Below are positions 42,923 to 51,100 of a stretch of DNA of 64,000 nt, one piece after another (the first letter of the stretch is position 1; every line of letters starts with the position of its first letter). The position numbers were made by a program, and so were the translations under genes. The notes below the pieces were generated by a model. That model was not told the origin of the DNA. It did not search any database and saw only the letters and a list, made by a program, of their open reading frames with translations. Source of the DNA: Oscillospiraceae bacterium (GTDB taxonomy: Bacteria; Bacillota; Clostridia; Oscillospirales; Oscillospiraceae); the NCBI GenBank assembly GCA_017482385.1, contig JAFUNI010000013.1, forward strand, positions 44,508 through 108,507. The letters are read 5' to 3'.

Positions 42923-43630
42923 ATGAAATGGTCTCACGAAGAGGATTATATTGTTTGTAGTTTTTACTTATCTCATATAGATAATTGGAATCAGCACATA
43001 GACGAACTAATTGCGTTACTAAAGCAAGCAGGGTTCGGGAACAGAAAGAGAAGCGCTGTCATAATGCGTGTCCACAACTATGAGTACTTGCACACAGGTA
43101 AGGGCTTATCAAACTATGCAAAGCAGTCTAAGGCTGTCTATAACAGTTTTATCAGCAGAACGACCAAGCCGATTGTGTATGAAAGCCTACGAGCATATAT
43201 CAAAGAAAGCTATTCAGAAGCGAAGTCCGGGTTTGAAGCTGATGTTGATGTTTCGGAAAGCGAGTTCAAATTCATCTATACAGAACCATTAGGACCAACG
43301 TTCCAAGAGGTTTTATTTGATTTCATTGACAAGAGAGGAATGAAGGACTCTGAGGTGTATAATGCTTGTCTTGTTGGAAGAGATACCTTCTCCCATATCC
43401 GCAAAGGAGATAAGGGCGTTTCCAAAAGAACGGTCAAACAGCTTTGTTTTGGCTTGAAGCTTACCTATGATGAAGCGGTTGTTCTTATGGCAAGCGCCGG
43501 TTATGCTTTCAGTAGCAGTAACCTGTCAGACGTTATTGTTGCTTATTATTTAAAGAATTGCATTTATGATATTGATGACGCAAATATAACCTTATATGAA
43601 AATAACGCAGAAATGCTATTTACTGCGTAA
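42923..43630 (+). CDS. two-part HTH-like protein of unknown function, 235 aa
   Basis: Residues 1-55 (MKWSHEEDYIVCSFYLSHIDNWNQHIDELIALLKQAGFGNRKRSAVIMRVHNYEYLHTG) resemble a Myb/SANT-like DNA-binding helix bundle. The C-terminal 110 residues (FQEVLFDFIDKRGMKDSEVYNACLVGRDTFSHIRKGDKGVSKRTVKQLCFGLKLTYDEAVVLMASAGY) are an XRE/HTH-like bundle often seen next to macro-domain or mobile-element genes. No enzyme motif. Divergent from the serine recombinase with a 180-base shared region and closed by its own terminator. Confidence 0.72.
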   Translation: MKWSHEEDYIVCSFYLSHIDNWNQHIDELIALLKQAGFGNRKRSAVIMRVHNYEYLHTGKGLSNYAKQSKAVYNSFISRTTKPIVYESLRAYIKESYSEAKSGFEADVDVSESEFKFIYTEPLGPTFQEVLFDFIDKRGMKDSEVYNACLVGRDTFSHIRKGDKGVSKRTVKQLCFGLKLTYDEAVVLMASAGYAFSSSNLSDVIVAYYLKNCIYDIDDANITLYENNAEMLFTA

Positions 43631-43633
43631 CAG

Positions 43634-43669
43634 AAAAAGCAAGTGACCATCATTGATCACTTGCTTTTA
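43634..43669 (+). terminator. terminator of the 42923 gene
   Basis: AAAAGCAAGTGA / TCACTTGCTTTT stem with an eight-base loop and T-rich tail, just past the stop. Confidence 0.88.
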
Positions 43670-43722
43670 TTATTTCCACTGTTTCTAAGACCTCTGTGCG
43701 GGGTCTTTTTTATTGTTCAAAT

Positions 43723-43766
43723 GTAGACGCACGGTCAACAAAGAAAAAGTCAAAAAATTCTATAAT
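43723..43766 (+). promoter_or_regulatory. operator-promoter module 1
   Basis: A near-palindrome GTAGACGCACGGTCAAC (43723-43739), then 21 bases, then TATAAT (43761-43766). There is no -35 hexamer at the usual place, and the palindrome sits where an activator would replace it. Matches module 2 in sequence and spacing. Confidence 0.65.
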
Positions 43767-43823
43767 AATCATACACGAGGCAGCTGAAGGGTGGGATTAG
43801 AAAAAACAAACCACTTAGAAAAT

Positions 43824-43867
43824 GTAGACGCTCGGTCAACAGAAATGCCTTTGAAAAATTCTATATT
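43824..43867 (+). promoter_or_regulatory. operator-promoter module 2
   Basis: GTAGACGCTCGGTCAAC (43824-43840), again 21 bases, then TATATT (43862-43867). The shared block AAAAATTCTATA-TA overlaps the -10 in both modules. It is followed 59 bases later by the short frame at 43926. Confidence 0.65.
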
Positions 43868-43925
43868 ATAGGTGTGCTCGGCAAGAACCTCGGCTGTTAG
43901 ATAACCGCATAAAGGAGGCGTATAA

Positions 43926-43970
43926 ATGAAAAGAATTTCAAAGAAAGCCAAGGCAGATAGATTTCCTTAG
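43926..43970 (+). CDS. possible leader peptide, 14 aa
   Basis: ATG with AAAGGAGG at good spacing opens MKRISKKAKADRFP and then TAG. The peptide is strongly basic. It follows operator-promoter module 2 and precedes the 129-residue gene by 93 bases. It may be a leader peptide, a tiny functional peptide, or the start of a truncated gene. Confidence 0.45.
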   Translation: MKRISKKAKADRFP

Positions 43971-44063
43971 TCCTAGATTAAAAAACATATCAGGAAAAAC
44001 ATTATTCAACCATCAATACCAATTAACATATTAGACATTATTAAATATATGGAGGCTACAACT

Positions 44064-44453
44064 ATGAAATATATGAGCTATAATTCCACATCCAATATCT
44101 CTGAGTACACCGTGGGTACTGCATATGCATTCTATGTTCATAAAAACAGTGTAATCCGGATGGACGAAGCTGATCATGATACCATTAAAGAATATGCTCC
44201 GGCCATTGCGGCAGTTGTTAGCGATAATAATGAATGCACAGCAACTGATGGTCGGTGGTTAGCATTTATCCGAGTATTCGGTGTTGTTGTGGACAAGCGC
44301 GAGGCAACCAGTGACAACGATATTGATCGCATTACGGTTATGTTTAAAACCACTGACGACAATTATGTCCTCGATAAATACGCAGTTGGAATCCACGATG
44401 TCTTTACAAACGGAAAAGATGTTGTTTTACCTGCTGCTGTGCTTAATGTGTGA
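44064..44453 (+). CDS. protein of unknown function, 129 aa
   Basis: ATG 44064 (MKYMSYNSTSNISEYTVGTAYAFYVHKN) is used because GGAGG lies within the earlier ATG 44049 frame and then has correct spacing. Beta-rich, acidic, no signal peptide, no motif that I know. It is first of a plus-strand series (44064 to 47313) driven by the twin modules. Confidence 0.65.
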   Translation: MKYMSYNSTSNISEYTVGTAYAFYVHKNSVIRMDEADHDTIKEYAPAIAAVVSDNNECTATDGRWLAFIRVFGVVVDKREATSDNDIDRITVMFKTTDDNYVLDKYAVGIHDVFTNGKDVVLPAAVLNV

Positions 44454-44726
44454 TCATAAACCTTTATGGCTTTGAAAAATATTTTTAGGAAAAATGCAAA
44501 ATTCTGTTAATTTTTCTCGTATAGTACAGCAACCCCCAATTTTTGTGGAGCACCCCATACCCTTTTTTAATATGCAAGGAGGTGATAACCCATTGTTGTA
44601 ATCCGCTTTTTATAATGCCCATTCGCAACGGAGCGTTTGAAAAGCATCTGCACCTTGACAATTGAATAGTCCAAATCTATTAAGCCAGTAAACAAACATT
44701 ACTAATTATCATATAAGGAGAATTTC
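44454..44726. other. 273-base gap with an internal promoter
   Basis: No coding frame. Contains a strong Shine-Dalgarno-like AAGGAGGTGAT (44577-44587) not followed by a start, and a promoter at 44656. Confidence 0.5.
44656..44684 (+). promoter_or_regulatory. promoter of the 44727-47313 gene series
   Basis: Perfect TTGACA (44656-44661), 17-base spacer, TATTAA (44679-44684), 42 bases before the start codon at 44727. Confidence 0.72.
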
Positions 44727-45167
44727 ATGGAACATAGCATTATCGATGATATTATGTACGCTTACGATTTGACAGTAGTGTCCTGTCACTTTCAACCCGA
44801 AAGAGTATATTCTGCGATTGAAAATTTTGATTACTATGTGAAACCTGGGCAGGATACGCAGCAGTTTATGAAGGCATTTACAGATGCATTTAGATCAGGC
44901 CAAAAGTCGGTTAAGACGATGCAGAAGGCTTGCGGATTGCCGGATCATCTTTTTAGGTATGAGCATAGTCTCTGGGTTTTGACTTCACTAGCTTTGGTGC
45001 AAGTCGTCAAGGACTTCCTGGATGAAGATTTTCTCCAAAGCAATCTCAAAAATGATGTGAATACTTGGAGTAGAACTAAGCAACCGTTTTTTACACAGCT
45101 AAGAAAAAATCAAACGCTATTCAAAAATTATAAGTTTGTTCGGAATTATCCGAAAAGAGCCGCTTAA
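44727..45167 (+). CDS. protein of unknown function, 146 aa
   Basis: A soluble, mostly helical protein (MEHSIIDDIMYAYDLTVVSCHFQPE at the start, FMKAFTDAFRSGQKSVKTMQKACGLPDHLFRYEHSLWVL in the middle). The middle could be a degenerate HTH (QKSVKTMQKACGLPDHLFRYEHS). AAGGAG precedes the start. First of a run with the DUF669, LRR and replication-like genes, so likely part of the element's replication module. Confidence 0.65.
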   Translation: MEHSIIDDIMYAYDLTVVSCHFQPERVYSAIENFDYYVKPGQDTQQFMKAFTDAFRSGQKSVKTMQKACGLPDHLFRYEHSLWVLTSLALVQVVKDFLDEDFLQSNLKNDVNTWSRTKQPFFTQLRKNQTLFKNYKFVRNYPKRAA

Positions 45168-45244
45168 TCCGCTAGAGGGAATATCCTTATAGTGGGTCAC
45201 AAACAAAATATAAAAATCACAAAATGTAAAGGAGCAACAAAGTT

Positions 45245-45763
45245 ATGGCAAATTGGAATTACAACCCTAGTGAGTATAGTGCAAGAAACTTTGAACCTAT
45301 CCCTGAGGGTGATTATCGTGTAAGGATTAATAATGTAAAAGAAAAAATCTTTAGCACTGGAAACGAAGGATTTGAGATTACGCTTGAGATTCCTGGGCAG
45401 GTGGGAAAACTCTGGTACTATCTGGTGCTCGAGCCCAGTGACTCTTTGAAAACAAATCAGCGCCTTGGAATGTTCTTTGATTCTTTTGCGATTTGCGACA
45501 CCGATCTGAACCATTATTCTAATTGGATTGGCCGTGATGGTGCTGTCCGTGTGAAGCACAGCGTGTATAATGGTACGATTACGTCGAGAGTAGTCTTTTG
45601 TCTTAGTCGCAGCCAGCAGAAGAAGTTCCTTGACTATAGTGAATCCGTTGCTGAATCGCAGAATAGAACGGTCAATAACGGTGCGTTCTACTGTGGCCAG
45701 CAGAACAAATTCCCTGGCTTTAATACGCCTCACCGAGAGATTCCTAGCGATATGGTATTTTGA
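45245..45763 (+). CDS. DUF669-family protein (phage single-strand-binding-like)
   Basis: 172 residues. ANWNYNPSEYSARNFEPIPEGDYRVRINNVKEKIFSTGNEGFEITLEIPG is the DUF669 N-terminus, normal for phage and conjugative-element proteins encoded near replication genes. The family is believed to act with single-stranded DNA or recombination proteins. The C-terminus (PGFNTPHREIPSDMVF) is short and acidic like SSB tails. AAAGGAG is seven bases from the start. Confidence 0.72.
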   Translation: MANWNYNPSEYSARNFEPIPEGDYRVRINNVKEKIFSTGNEGFEITLEIPGQVGKLWYYLVLEPSDSLKTNQRLGMFFDSFAICDTDLNHYSNWIGRDGAVRVKHSVYNGTITSRVVFCLSRSQQKKFLDYSESVAESQNRTVNNGAFYCGQQNKFPGFNTPHREIPSDMVF

Positions 45764-45808
45764 TTAACTGTCTGTGAAAATAATTTAATATATAAGGAGA
45801 TTAATTTA

Positions 45809-46840
45809 ATGGCTGGTTTTGGTTATGGTGGCAGCTTGCCACTGAAAGCTGATGAAACTAAAAGAAAGATTTATGAGAATGATGAATTGGGTATGCCCAA
45901 TTACCCATTCCAGGAGCCTAAGGTCTTTCTGCAGGGATATGGTGAAGACTGTATCCCTCAAACCTGTTCTAGCTGGAGTAGCGACGGGGTCGTTCTGGTT
46001 AGAGAGAATACTGTTATCGAGTATACTCAGCTGGATTTCACGGAAGGTTTGATGAAAGATAAGGACGGGAATGTTTTTTGGAGAAGTATGGGGCCCTTTT
46101 TTGCAGATGAATGCGCAGACGGAGAGTTCCTTGATGAGTATCGTAGCGCACAAAGATACTTGATCACGGAATATGATTTGAAAACACTAACAACGAAAAA
46201 GTATAAGGTTGTTCTTGATGAGAGTTCTAAGCTTGATAAATTGGATTTTTATAGATTAGGTGAATTCCTGGAAGGAAAGATTATTGATAATCATTATGTA
46301 GTTAACGATGGTGTGCTCAAGCAGTGCATTGGAGAACCTGACGATTTGGTGATTCCTAATTCTGTTGTCGAAATTGATGAGTCTTTACTTTGTGGTCATC
46401 GGTATTTTAAAACCATTTTGATTCCTGAAAAGCTTGTCGATATTCCTGATACCTTTTTTAAAAAATGCAGTGCAGCGTGTGTCACTGTTGCCGATGGCAA
46501 CCCCAAATATTATGTTGAGAATGGATGCTTGATCGACAGATACACGTCAACACTTGTGTGGGCATATGCAGGAACCACCATTCCTGACGACGGCGCTATT
46601 AAGAGAATCGGTGCTAATGCGTTTGGTAGCGGACCTATTATTAAAAGTATTGTCATTCCGGATTCGGTAACTGAGATTGAGTCTGGTGCATTCAAAGGAT
46701 GTTGTTGGTTAGAAGAGATTAGTATGCCAGATCTTTTTGCTGATAAGGTGGAAGATATCATCGGGAAAAAGTTTGTTAAAGAAGGGGATATCTGGAAGAT
46801 TGTTAAGGCAGAAAGGAATTTTAATGGATTCTCTTTTTAA
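45809..46840 (+). CDS. leucine-rich-repeat (BspA/LRR_5-type) protein, cytoplasmic
   Basis: 343 residues without signal peptide or anchor. The C-terminal half has LRR_5 units: DDLVIPNSVVEIDESLLCGHRYFKTILIPEKLVDIP and IKRIGANAFGSGPIIKSIVIPDSVTEIESGAFKGC. The first 170 residues (GYGGSLPLKADETKRKIYEND..., FWRSMGPFFADECADGEFLDEY) are unrelated to known domains. Most BspA-type proteins are exported; a cytoplasmic form inside a replication-like gene run is unusual. AAGGAG ribosome site. Confidence 0.75.
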   Translation: MAGFGYGGSLPLKADETKRKIYENDELGMPNYPFQEPKVFLQGYGEDCIPQTCSSWSSDGVVLVRENTVIEYTQLDFTEGLMKDKDGNVFWRSMGPFFADECADGEFLDEYRSAQRYLITEYDLKTLTTKKYKVVLDESSKLDKLDFYRLGEFLEGKIIDNHYVVNDGVLKQCIGEPDDLVIPNSVVEIDESLLCGHRYFKTILIPEKLVDIPDTFFKKCSAACVTVADGNPKYYVENGCLIDRYTSTLVWAYAGTTIPDDGAIKRIGANAFGSGPIIKSIVIPDSVTEIESGAFKGCCWLEEISMPDLFADKVEDIIGKKFVKEGDIWKIVKAERNFNGFSF

Positions 46841-46884
46841 TTTTCCAATAAATCTCTATAGGAAGGAATTTAAGTAGTTATAGG

Positions 46885-47313
46885 ATGACAAAAACCAAGT
46901 TAGATAAGATGTTTGAAAACGACTTTCTTCGTCTCCCTCGTCCGTTTATTCGTATGTTCAATTTGAACACAGCTGTTATGTTGTCTGAGATCTACTCTGA
47001 GTACACATATTGGAAAGGGCTGGACAAGCTTGAGAAAGGGGGCTGGTTCTATAGTACTGTAGAAAATATGTACTGCAATACCGGCCTAAGCAAACACCAG
47101 CAGCTGAGAGCATGTAAAGAATTGGAGGCCTATGGTGTTATCAAAATCAAATACCATGGTCTTCCTAAGAAACGGTATTTCAAATTTGACACAGCGATTT
47201 TGAATAAGCTATACACTGATTTTCAATCGTACTTATTCCAGCCACGTGAGGGCACCGGGTCAACCGTATTGGAAGAGAATCATAATATAGTAAAATTTGC
47301 CGCATCGTTTTAA
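46885..47313 (+). CDS. winged-helix replication-initiator-like protein
   Basis: 142 residues. NDFLRLPRPFIRMFNLNTAVMLSEIYSEYTYWKG followed by GGWFYSTVENMYCNTGLSKHQQLRACKELEAYGVIKIKYHGLPKKRYFKFD is the winged-helix pattern of phage replisome organisers and plasmid RepA_N-like proteins. The C-terminal helicase-loader part is missing, making it short. Located just before the AT-rich tract at 47440-47610, a usual place for an initiator. Start has only a weak ribosome site (TATAGG). Confidence 0.68.
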   Translation: MTKTKLDKMFENDFLRLPRPFIRMFNLNTAVMLSEIYSEYTYWKGLDKLEKGGWFYSTVENMYCNTGLSKHQQLRACKELEAYGVIKIKYHGLPKKRYFKFDTAILNKLYTDFQSYLFQPREGTGSTVLEENHNIVKFAASF

Positions 47314-47345
47314 ATGCCAATATGTATCAATCAGCCCCGCAGATG

Positions 47346-47378
47346 ATATATGCCCGCGCTTCGGCGCGGGCATATATT
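47346..47378 (+). terminator. terminator of the replication-like gene series
   Basis: ATATATGCCCGCGC-TTC-GGCGCGGGCATATAT stem. The T content after it is modest (TTTACAAAAAAA). Confidence 0.75.
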
Positions 47379-47439
47379 TACAAAAAAAGACTGTAGTCAA
47401 ATGATTGGTTGTCAATAGTCTAATTATTAAACCTATTTA

Positions 47440-47610
47440 AGCCATTTATTAAACATAAATAATAATAATAAGTAATAATAATAAAAAATAATAATTATAT
47501 CCTAAAAATCTTTTAGCAAAGATTTTTAGGATAATGTAATTAGCTATATAGCTTTATCTTTAGTAAATTAATAAAAATAAGATAGTTGTTCAAAAAATGA
47601 ACAACTGGAT
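47440..47610. other. AT-rich tract with repeats, possible replication origin
   Basis: Repeated TAATAATAATAA runs (47458-47500), a TCCTAAAAATCTTTT/AAAGATTTTTAGGA hairpin (47501-47533), GTTCAAAAAATGAAC palindrome (47587-47601). About 85% A+T, without coding frames, immediately after a replication-initiator-like gene. Confidence 0.45.
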
Positions 47611-47671
47611 TGGGCGGGACGATTAACAAAAAAAGAGACTGTTTTGACAGCAGTCTCTTTAAATATGGTAA

Positions 47672-48145
47672 TTACGAAAAGTCTTCTATGTGGTTTTGAG
47701 CTTGAGTCGCTACGATATCTATCTGTTCATTTAAGCCAAGTGCGTTGTTTGCGTAGGTATAGGTGGTGCATATATCTGTTTCAAATATTGTTTTGGCAAT
47801 GGCTGATAGAATGTCAATACGATCATCAACATATTCAGAGAATAACTTTGCCATAAGTTCAATGGGAAGTATATCCATATAATAATAAGGATGTGCCAAG
47901 AAAAAGGATTTCATCAGTTCATAATCATCATATTGATCCGGAAAACTTTCATCAAGCTCATGGCATAGTTGATTTAGTTCACAACGAAGATTAAACAGGT
48001 TTTGTTTGCTGATAAAGAATTTGTTTTTTGCCCAATAATGAACAAATGCCCCATAAAAGATTTTGAATTGATCTTTGTTTAGCCTTTTAAGATTATTATA
48101 TAAAGCAATCCTATTCTTGTTTTCAAATGTTAATTCTCTACACAC
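47672..48145 (-). CDS. protein of unknown function, 157 aa
   Basis: Helical, soluble, with the pattern LTFENKNRIALYNNLKRLNKDQFKIFYGAFVHYWAKN and a C-terminal YVDDRIDILSAIAKTIFETDICTTYTY. Start GTG 48145 has AAGGAGGT upstream. It is a distant relative in layout of the 129-residue protein at 48318, its upstream neighbour. No known family. Confidence 0.65.
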   Translation of the reverse strand: MCRELTFENKNRIALYNNLKRLNKDQFKIFYGAFVHYWAKNKFFISKQNLFNLRCELNQLCHELDESFPDQYDDYELMKSFFLAHPYYYMDILPIELMAKLFSEYVDDRIDILSAIAKTIFETDICTTYTYANNALGLNEQIDIVATQAQNHIEDFS

Positions 48146-48240
48146 GGAGAGGTCACCTCCTTCGATATGGAATGCTTTTAACCTGGTTATGACAGTACAC
48201 TTTTTGCTTCATTTAATTTAGCGAATATTTCTATACAAAT

Positions 48241-48285
48241 AAAAAGGGTTGATGGTTTGTATTTAACACCATCAACCTTTTCTGT
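48241..48285 (-). terminator. terminator of the 48318 gene
   Basis: AAAAGGTTGATGGT / ACCATCAACC(C)TTTTT stem with a loop of about 13 bases; the minus-strand side ends in T residues. Confidence 0.75.
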
Positions 48286-48317
48286 GAGATATTTTGCGCT
48301 ATCTCCGATTTATAAGG

Positions 48318-48707
48318 TTAATACCAATTGCCACCAAAGATATCGACATTGGCATAGTAGTTTCGAACTATTTCATCTACTGTGAACTTCTTTTTAATTA
48401 GAACTGCTGCAGTCAGTAGACTCATATGATCATAAGCATATTCGACTACATTATCGATCAACTGTTTCCTGAACTTTTTATCTTCATTTAGCTTGAACGG
48501 ATTGCTATCAAAGGTTTCAAGGAATTCCTCAAACTTATCCACGGCGATCATATTCCCGTGCTGATGATTCATCTTGTAAAAGAACATAAAGAACTCATGC
48601 AGACCTTCTTCAGTTAAACCTTCCAGCTCCTTGATTAATGTTTCTGTAACTTTATCGATTTTATTAACAGTGTTTTCTTTGTTTTCCATACCGGCATCAC
48701 GTTCCAT
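48318..48707 (-). CDS. protein of unknown function, 129 aa
   Basis: Starts MERDAGMENKENTVNKIDKVTETLIKELEGLTEEGLHEFFMFFYKM and is helical and acidic. KFRKQLIDNVVEYAYDHMSLLTAAVLIKKKFTVDEIV is similar in pattern to the C-terminal part of the 157-residue neighbour. No clear ribosome site at ATG 48707 or at the internal ATG 48689, so the true start is unsure. Divergent from the integrase. Confidence 0.6.
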   Translation of the reverse strand: MERDAGMENKENTVNKIDKVTETLIKELEGLTEEGLHEFFMFFYKMNHQHGNMIAVDKFEEFLETFDSNPFKLNEDKKFRKQLIDNVVEYAYDHMSLLTAAVLIKKKFTVDEIVRNYYANVDIFGGNWY

Positions 48708-48839
48708 TTCTAATTATATTAAACAACAACAGAGCGCAAAATATTGCTGTTCATATAATTTAGCAGAAATTGAGCGCTTACGAATCAGTAAAAACACGAT
48801 ATGATATATCCGCAAATACAAAAAGGAGGTCGCTGAATT

Positions 48840-50015
48840 ATGAGCAAAAAGAAATCCAACGGCGAGGGTTCCATTGTCAAGCGAAAAGACGGCAGGTATA
48901 TGGCTCGGTACACTATGGGAGACAAGCGCTATGCCATCTATGGGGCCACATTTGAAGAAGTCAGGGTGCAGCTAACAGAAACACTTTCCAAAATGGATCA
49001 GGGAATTCATATTACTCCCTCTGGCTATACTGTGTCCCAATGGCTCCGGGAATGGTTATTTACCTATGCCCTCCCAACAGTCAAACAGTCTACTTATATT
49101 TCCTATGAAAGCTATGTACGACTCCACCTGGAACCGGCACTTGGAACCAACAGACTAACGGCCCTGACCGTTGAACTACTCCAACGGTTCTTCAATCAGA
49201 AGAAACAAACCCTCTCTCCTAAGTCTCTCAGGAATATTTATAATATGTTACACAACTGTCTTGATCAGGCTGTCACCAACGGATACCTGGTACGCAATCC
49301 CCTGCAGGGCGTTAAGCTTCCCCAGGTCACCAAAAAGGAAATCCTTATTCTTACCCAAGAAGAACAAAAAACTCTCCATATGGCTGCCCAGGAGTCCCAC
49401 ACAATAGCCACATTCGGAATTATCTTCACTCTCAGTACCGGTATCAGAATGGGTGAAATGCTGGGCCTTCAATGGGGTGATGTGGATTACAGAAATCATA
49501 CCATCCGGATAAGACGGACAGTTGGGCGTCTTCAAAAAGTAGATGAATCCGGGAAACTGATACCCAAGACTGCCGGTGTCCCGACTACTGAGATCGTCGC
49601 CAGATCTCCTAAGTCAGCAACAGCGCAGCGGACGATCCCTCTGTTCTCCCAAGTCTGGAATGACCTTATGACTTACTGCAAAAAGCAACAAGAATTACTG
49701 CAGGCACAAGGGATTCCCTTAACACCTACTACCCCCATATTCTCCACACCTTTGGGTATTGTCTATGAGCCCCGTACCTATGAGGACTTATTCAAAAGAA
49801 CTCTCAAGGAAGCTGGTGTTCCTGATATTAACTTCCATGCCCTACGGCACACCTTTGCCACCAGAGCCCTGGAAGCCGGTATGGATATCAAAGTTCTTTC
49901 CTCCATCCTAGGCCATGCACAGGCATCCACAACACTTAACCTTTATGCCCATGCCCTCCCTGACCATAAAAAACGCAGTATGGAAAAAATGAGTTCCTTC
50001 TATAGCAGTGGTTAA
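48840..50015 (+). CDS. int: tyrosine recombinase (site-specific integrase)
   Basis: 391 residues: a basic N-terminal AP2-like arm-binding domain (KSNGEGSIVKRKDGRYMARYTMGDKRYAIYGATFEEV), a SAM-like core-binding domain (QWLREWLFTYALPTVKQSTYISYESYVRLHL), and the catalytic domain with Arg in TGIRMGEMLGLQWGDVD, HALRHTFATRALEAG (His-x-x-Arg), GHAQAS and Tyr in NLYAHAL. Full length and apparently active. AAAGGAGG precedes the start. It faces the intact tRNA 1.2 kb away, the standard layout for a Tn916-type/ICE or satellite integrase using the tRNA 3' end as attB. Confidence 0.93.
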   Translation: MSKKKSNGEGSIVKRKDGRYMARYTMGDKRYAIYGATFEEVRVQLTETLSKMDQGIHITPSGYTVSQWLREWLFTYALPTVKQSTYISYESYVRLHLEPALGTNRLTALTVELLQRFFNQKKQTLSPKSLRNIYNMLHNCLDQAVTNGYLVRNPLQGVKLPQVTKKEILILTQEEQKTLHMAAQESHTIATFGIIFTLSTGIRMGEMLGLQWGDVDYRNHTIRIRRTVGRLQKVDESGKLIPKTAGVPTTEIVARSPKSATAQRTIPLFSQVWNDLMTYCKKQQELLQAQGIPLTPTTPIFSTPLGIVYEPRTYEDLFKRTLKEAGVPDINFHALRHTFATRALEAGMDIKVLSSILGHAQASTTLNLYAHALPDHKKRSMEKMSSFYSSG

Positions 50016-50080
50016 CAATCTACTCTGGTCCATATTTGTGTCACACAAATTTTTGTTCCTCAGTATATCCTTGAAAGCTC

Positions 50081-50115
50081 AAAAAACACCAGGTTTCATT
50101 AAACCCGGTGTTTTT
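50081..50115. terminator. bidirectional terminator
   Basis: AAAAAACACCAGGTTT / AAACCCGGTGTTTTT stem, between the convergent integrase and DUF2806 genes. Confidence 0.87.
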
Positions 50116-50158
50116 CTATACATGGAGAAAAAACATATGCGTGCTCTATCGCATATCT

Positions 50159-51004
50159 TTATTCCTTGCCAAAAAACTTGTTCCACAAAGGAATACACTT
50201 TTCCTCAAAAAAATGTTCTACTTTTGAGGGAACAATAGCATGACACAACGAATTTCCTGCGCCCGTATAAATAACATTACCTACTGGAAATTCGGACTGT
50301 CCTGCTGTTAGGGAATAAACCTTATCATGGTAGTGAATATCATCAGAACACACCGCATCACGAGTTTGGACATACGCACTCTCTGCCAACCCAAACTCCA
50401 TATTAATCAAACCAACTGACTGCAAGTTGACCAACGCATCGTATGTGATACCTAAAGCTTTATAGTAATCATCCAACACTGGTCCTATAATCACAGGAGT
50501 CCACACTTGTTTTCCCTGATCTATATGCCAAATTGAAATCGAAGCAACCGCCATAAATGTATTCGCCATATCTCTATCCATCTGTTCCATAATATGTAAC
50601 AGCGATTTTGGGATACTCCCCGGGGCATTACATTCTTGTGCTAATATACTCCCCCAAAGCATTTGAAATTCCTGAGTTGAAACAAGCCGCACCTTATCCA
50701 TAAACTGTGCAACCCAATCTTCGTCTAATGCATCTGGTCTTGCGTTCGATAATAGTGACCGCGATGCAATCTCAAGCACATTTTTTTGATTGCTGTATTC
50801 TCTTATACTTTTCTTTGCCTGACTAATTAATGCAGCTTTTGTGATAGGGTCATAATCGCTTTTTTGTATTTCTTGAATATATGTACTCACAGCAGCTCTT
50901 TTAGGGGTTTCATGTGTTGCTACCCATCCAATTGCGCCCGATACCTTATCAATCAAATTATTAGCCACATCTGATATTCCATCCATATTAATTAAGCTCT
51001 CCAT
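50159..51004 (-). CDS. DUF2806 domain protein, cargo gene
   Basis: 281 residues from ATG 51004 (MESLINMDGISDVANNLIDKVSGAIGWVATHETPKRAAVSTY; GGGAGGG five bases upstream). The core LDEDWVAQFMDKVRLVSTQEFQMLWGSILAQECNAPGSIPKSLLHIM is the DUF2806 signature. Function unknown; such genes often appear singly in variable islands, and a phage-defence role has been suspected for genes in this position. Here it fills the slot between integrase and attachment site. Less GC-rich than the chromosome on its right. Confidence 0.78.
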   Translation of the reverse strand: MESLINMDGISDVANNLIDKVSGAIGWVATHETPKRAAVSTYIQEIQKSDYDPITKAALISQAKKSIREYSNQKNVLEIASRSLLSNARPDALDEDWVAQFMDKVRLVSTQEFQMLWGSILAQECNAPGSIPKSLLHIMEQMDRDMANTFMAVASISIWHIDQGKQVWTPVIIGPVLDDYYKALGITYDALVNLQSVGLINMEFGLAESAYVQTRDAVCSDDIHYHDKVYSLTAGQSEFPVGNVIYTGAGNSLCHAIVPSKVEHFFEEKCIPLWNKFFGKE

Positions 51005-51100
51005 TGTACCCTCCCAATATTTGCACATAATATTCTGTACTTATATTATACCCATTTCTTTCCACTTTTCAACAACAAACAACACCAATTTCGCCACGGC

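Noticed and set aside
42037-43630. Invertible promoter switch controlled by the serine recombinase
   Set aside because: I searched the flanks for a pair of inverted repeats around a promoter and found none by eye.
44577-44587. AAGGAGGTGAT resembling the complement of a 16S rRNA 3' end
   Set aside because: Only eleven bases match and no rRNA sequence is around it; most likely a stray Shine-Dalgarno-like sequence.
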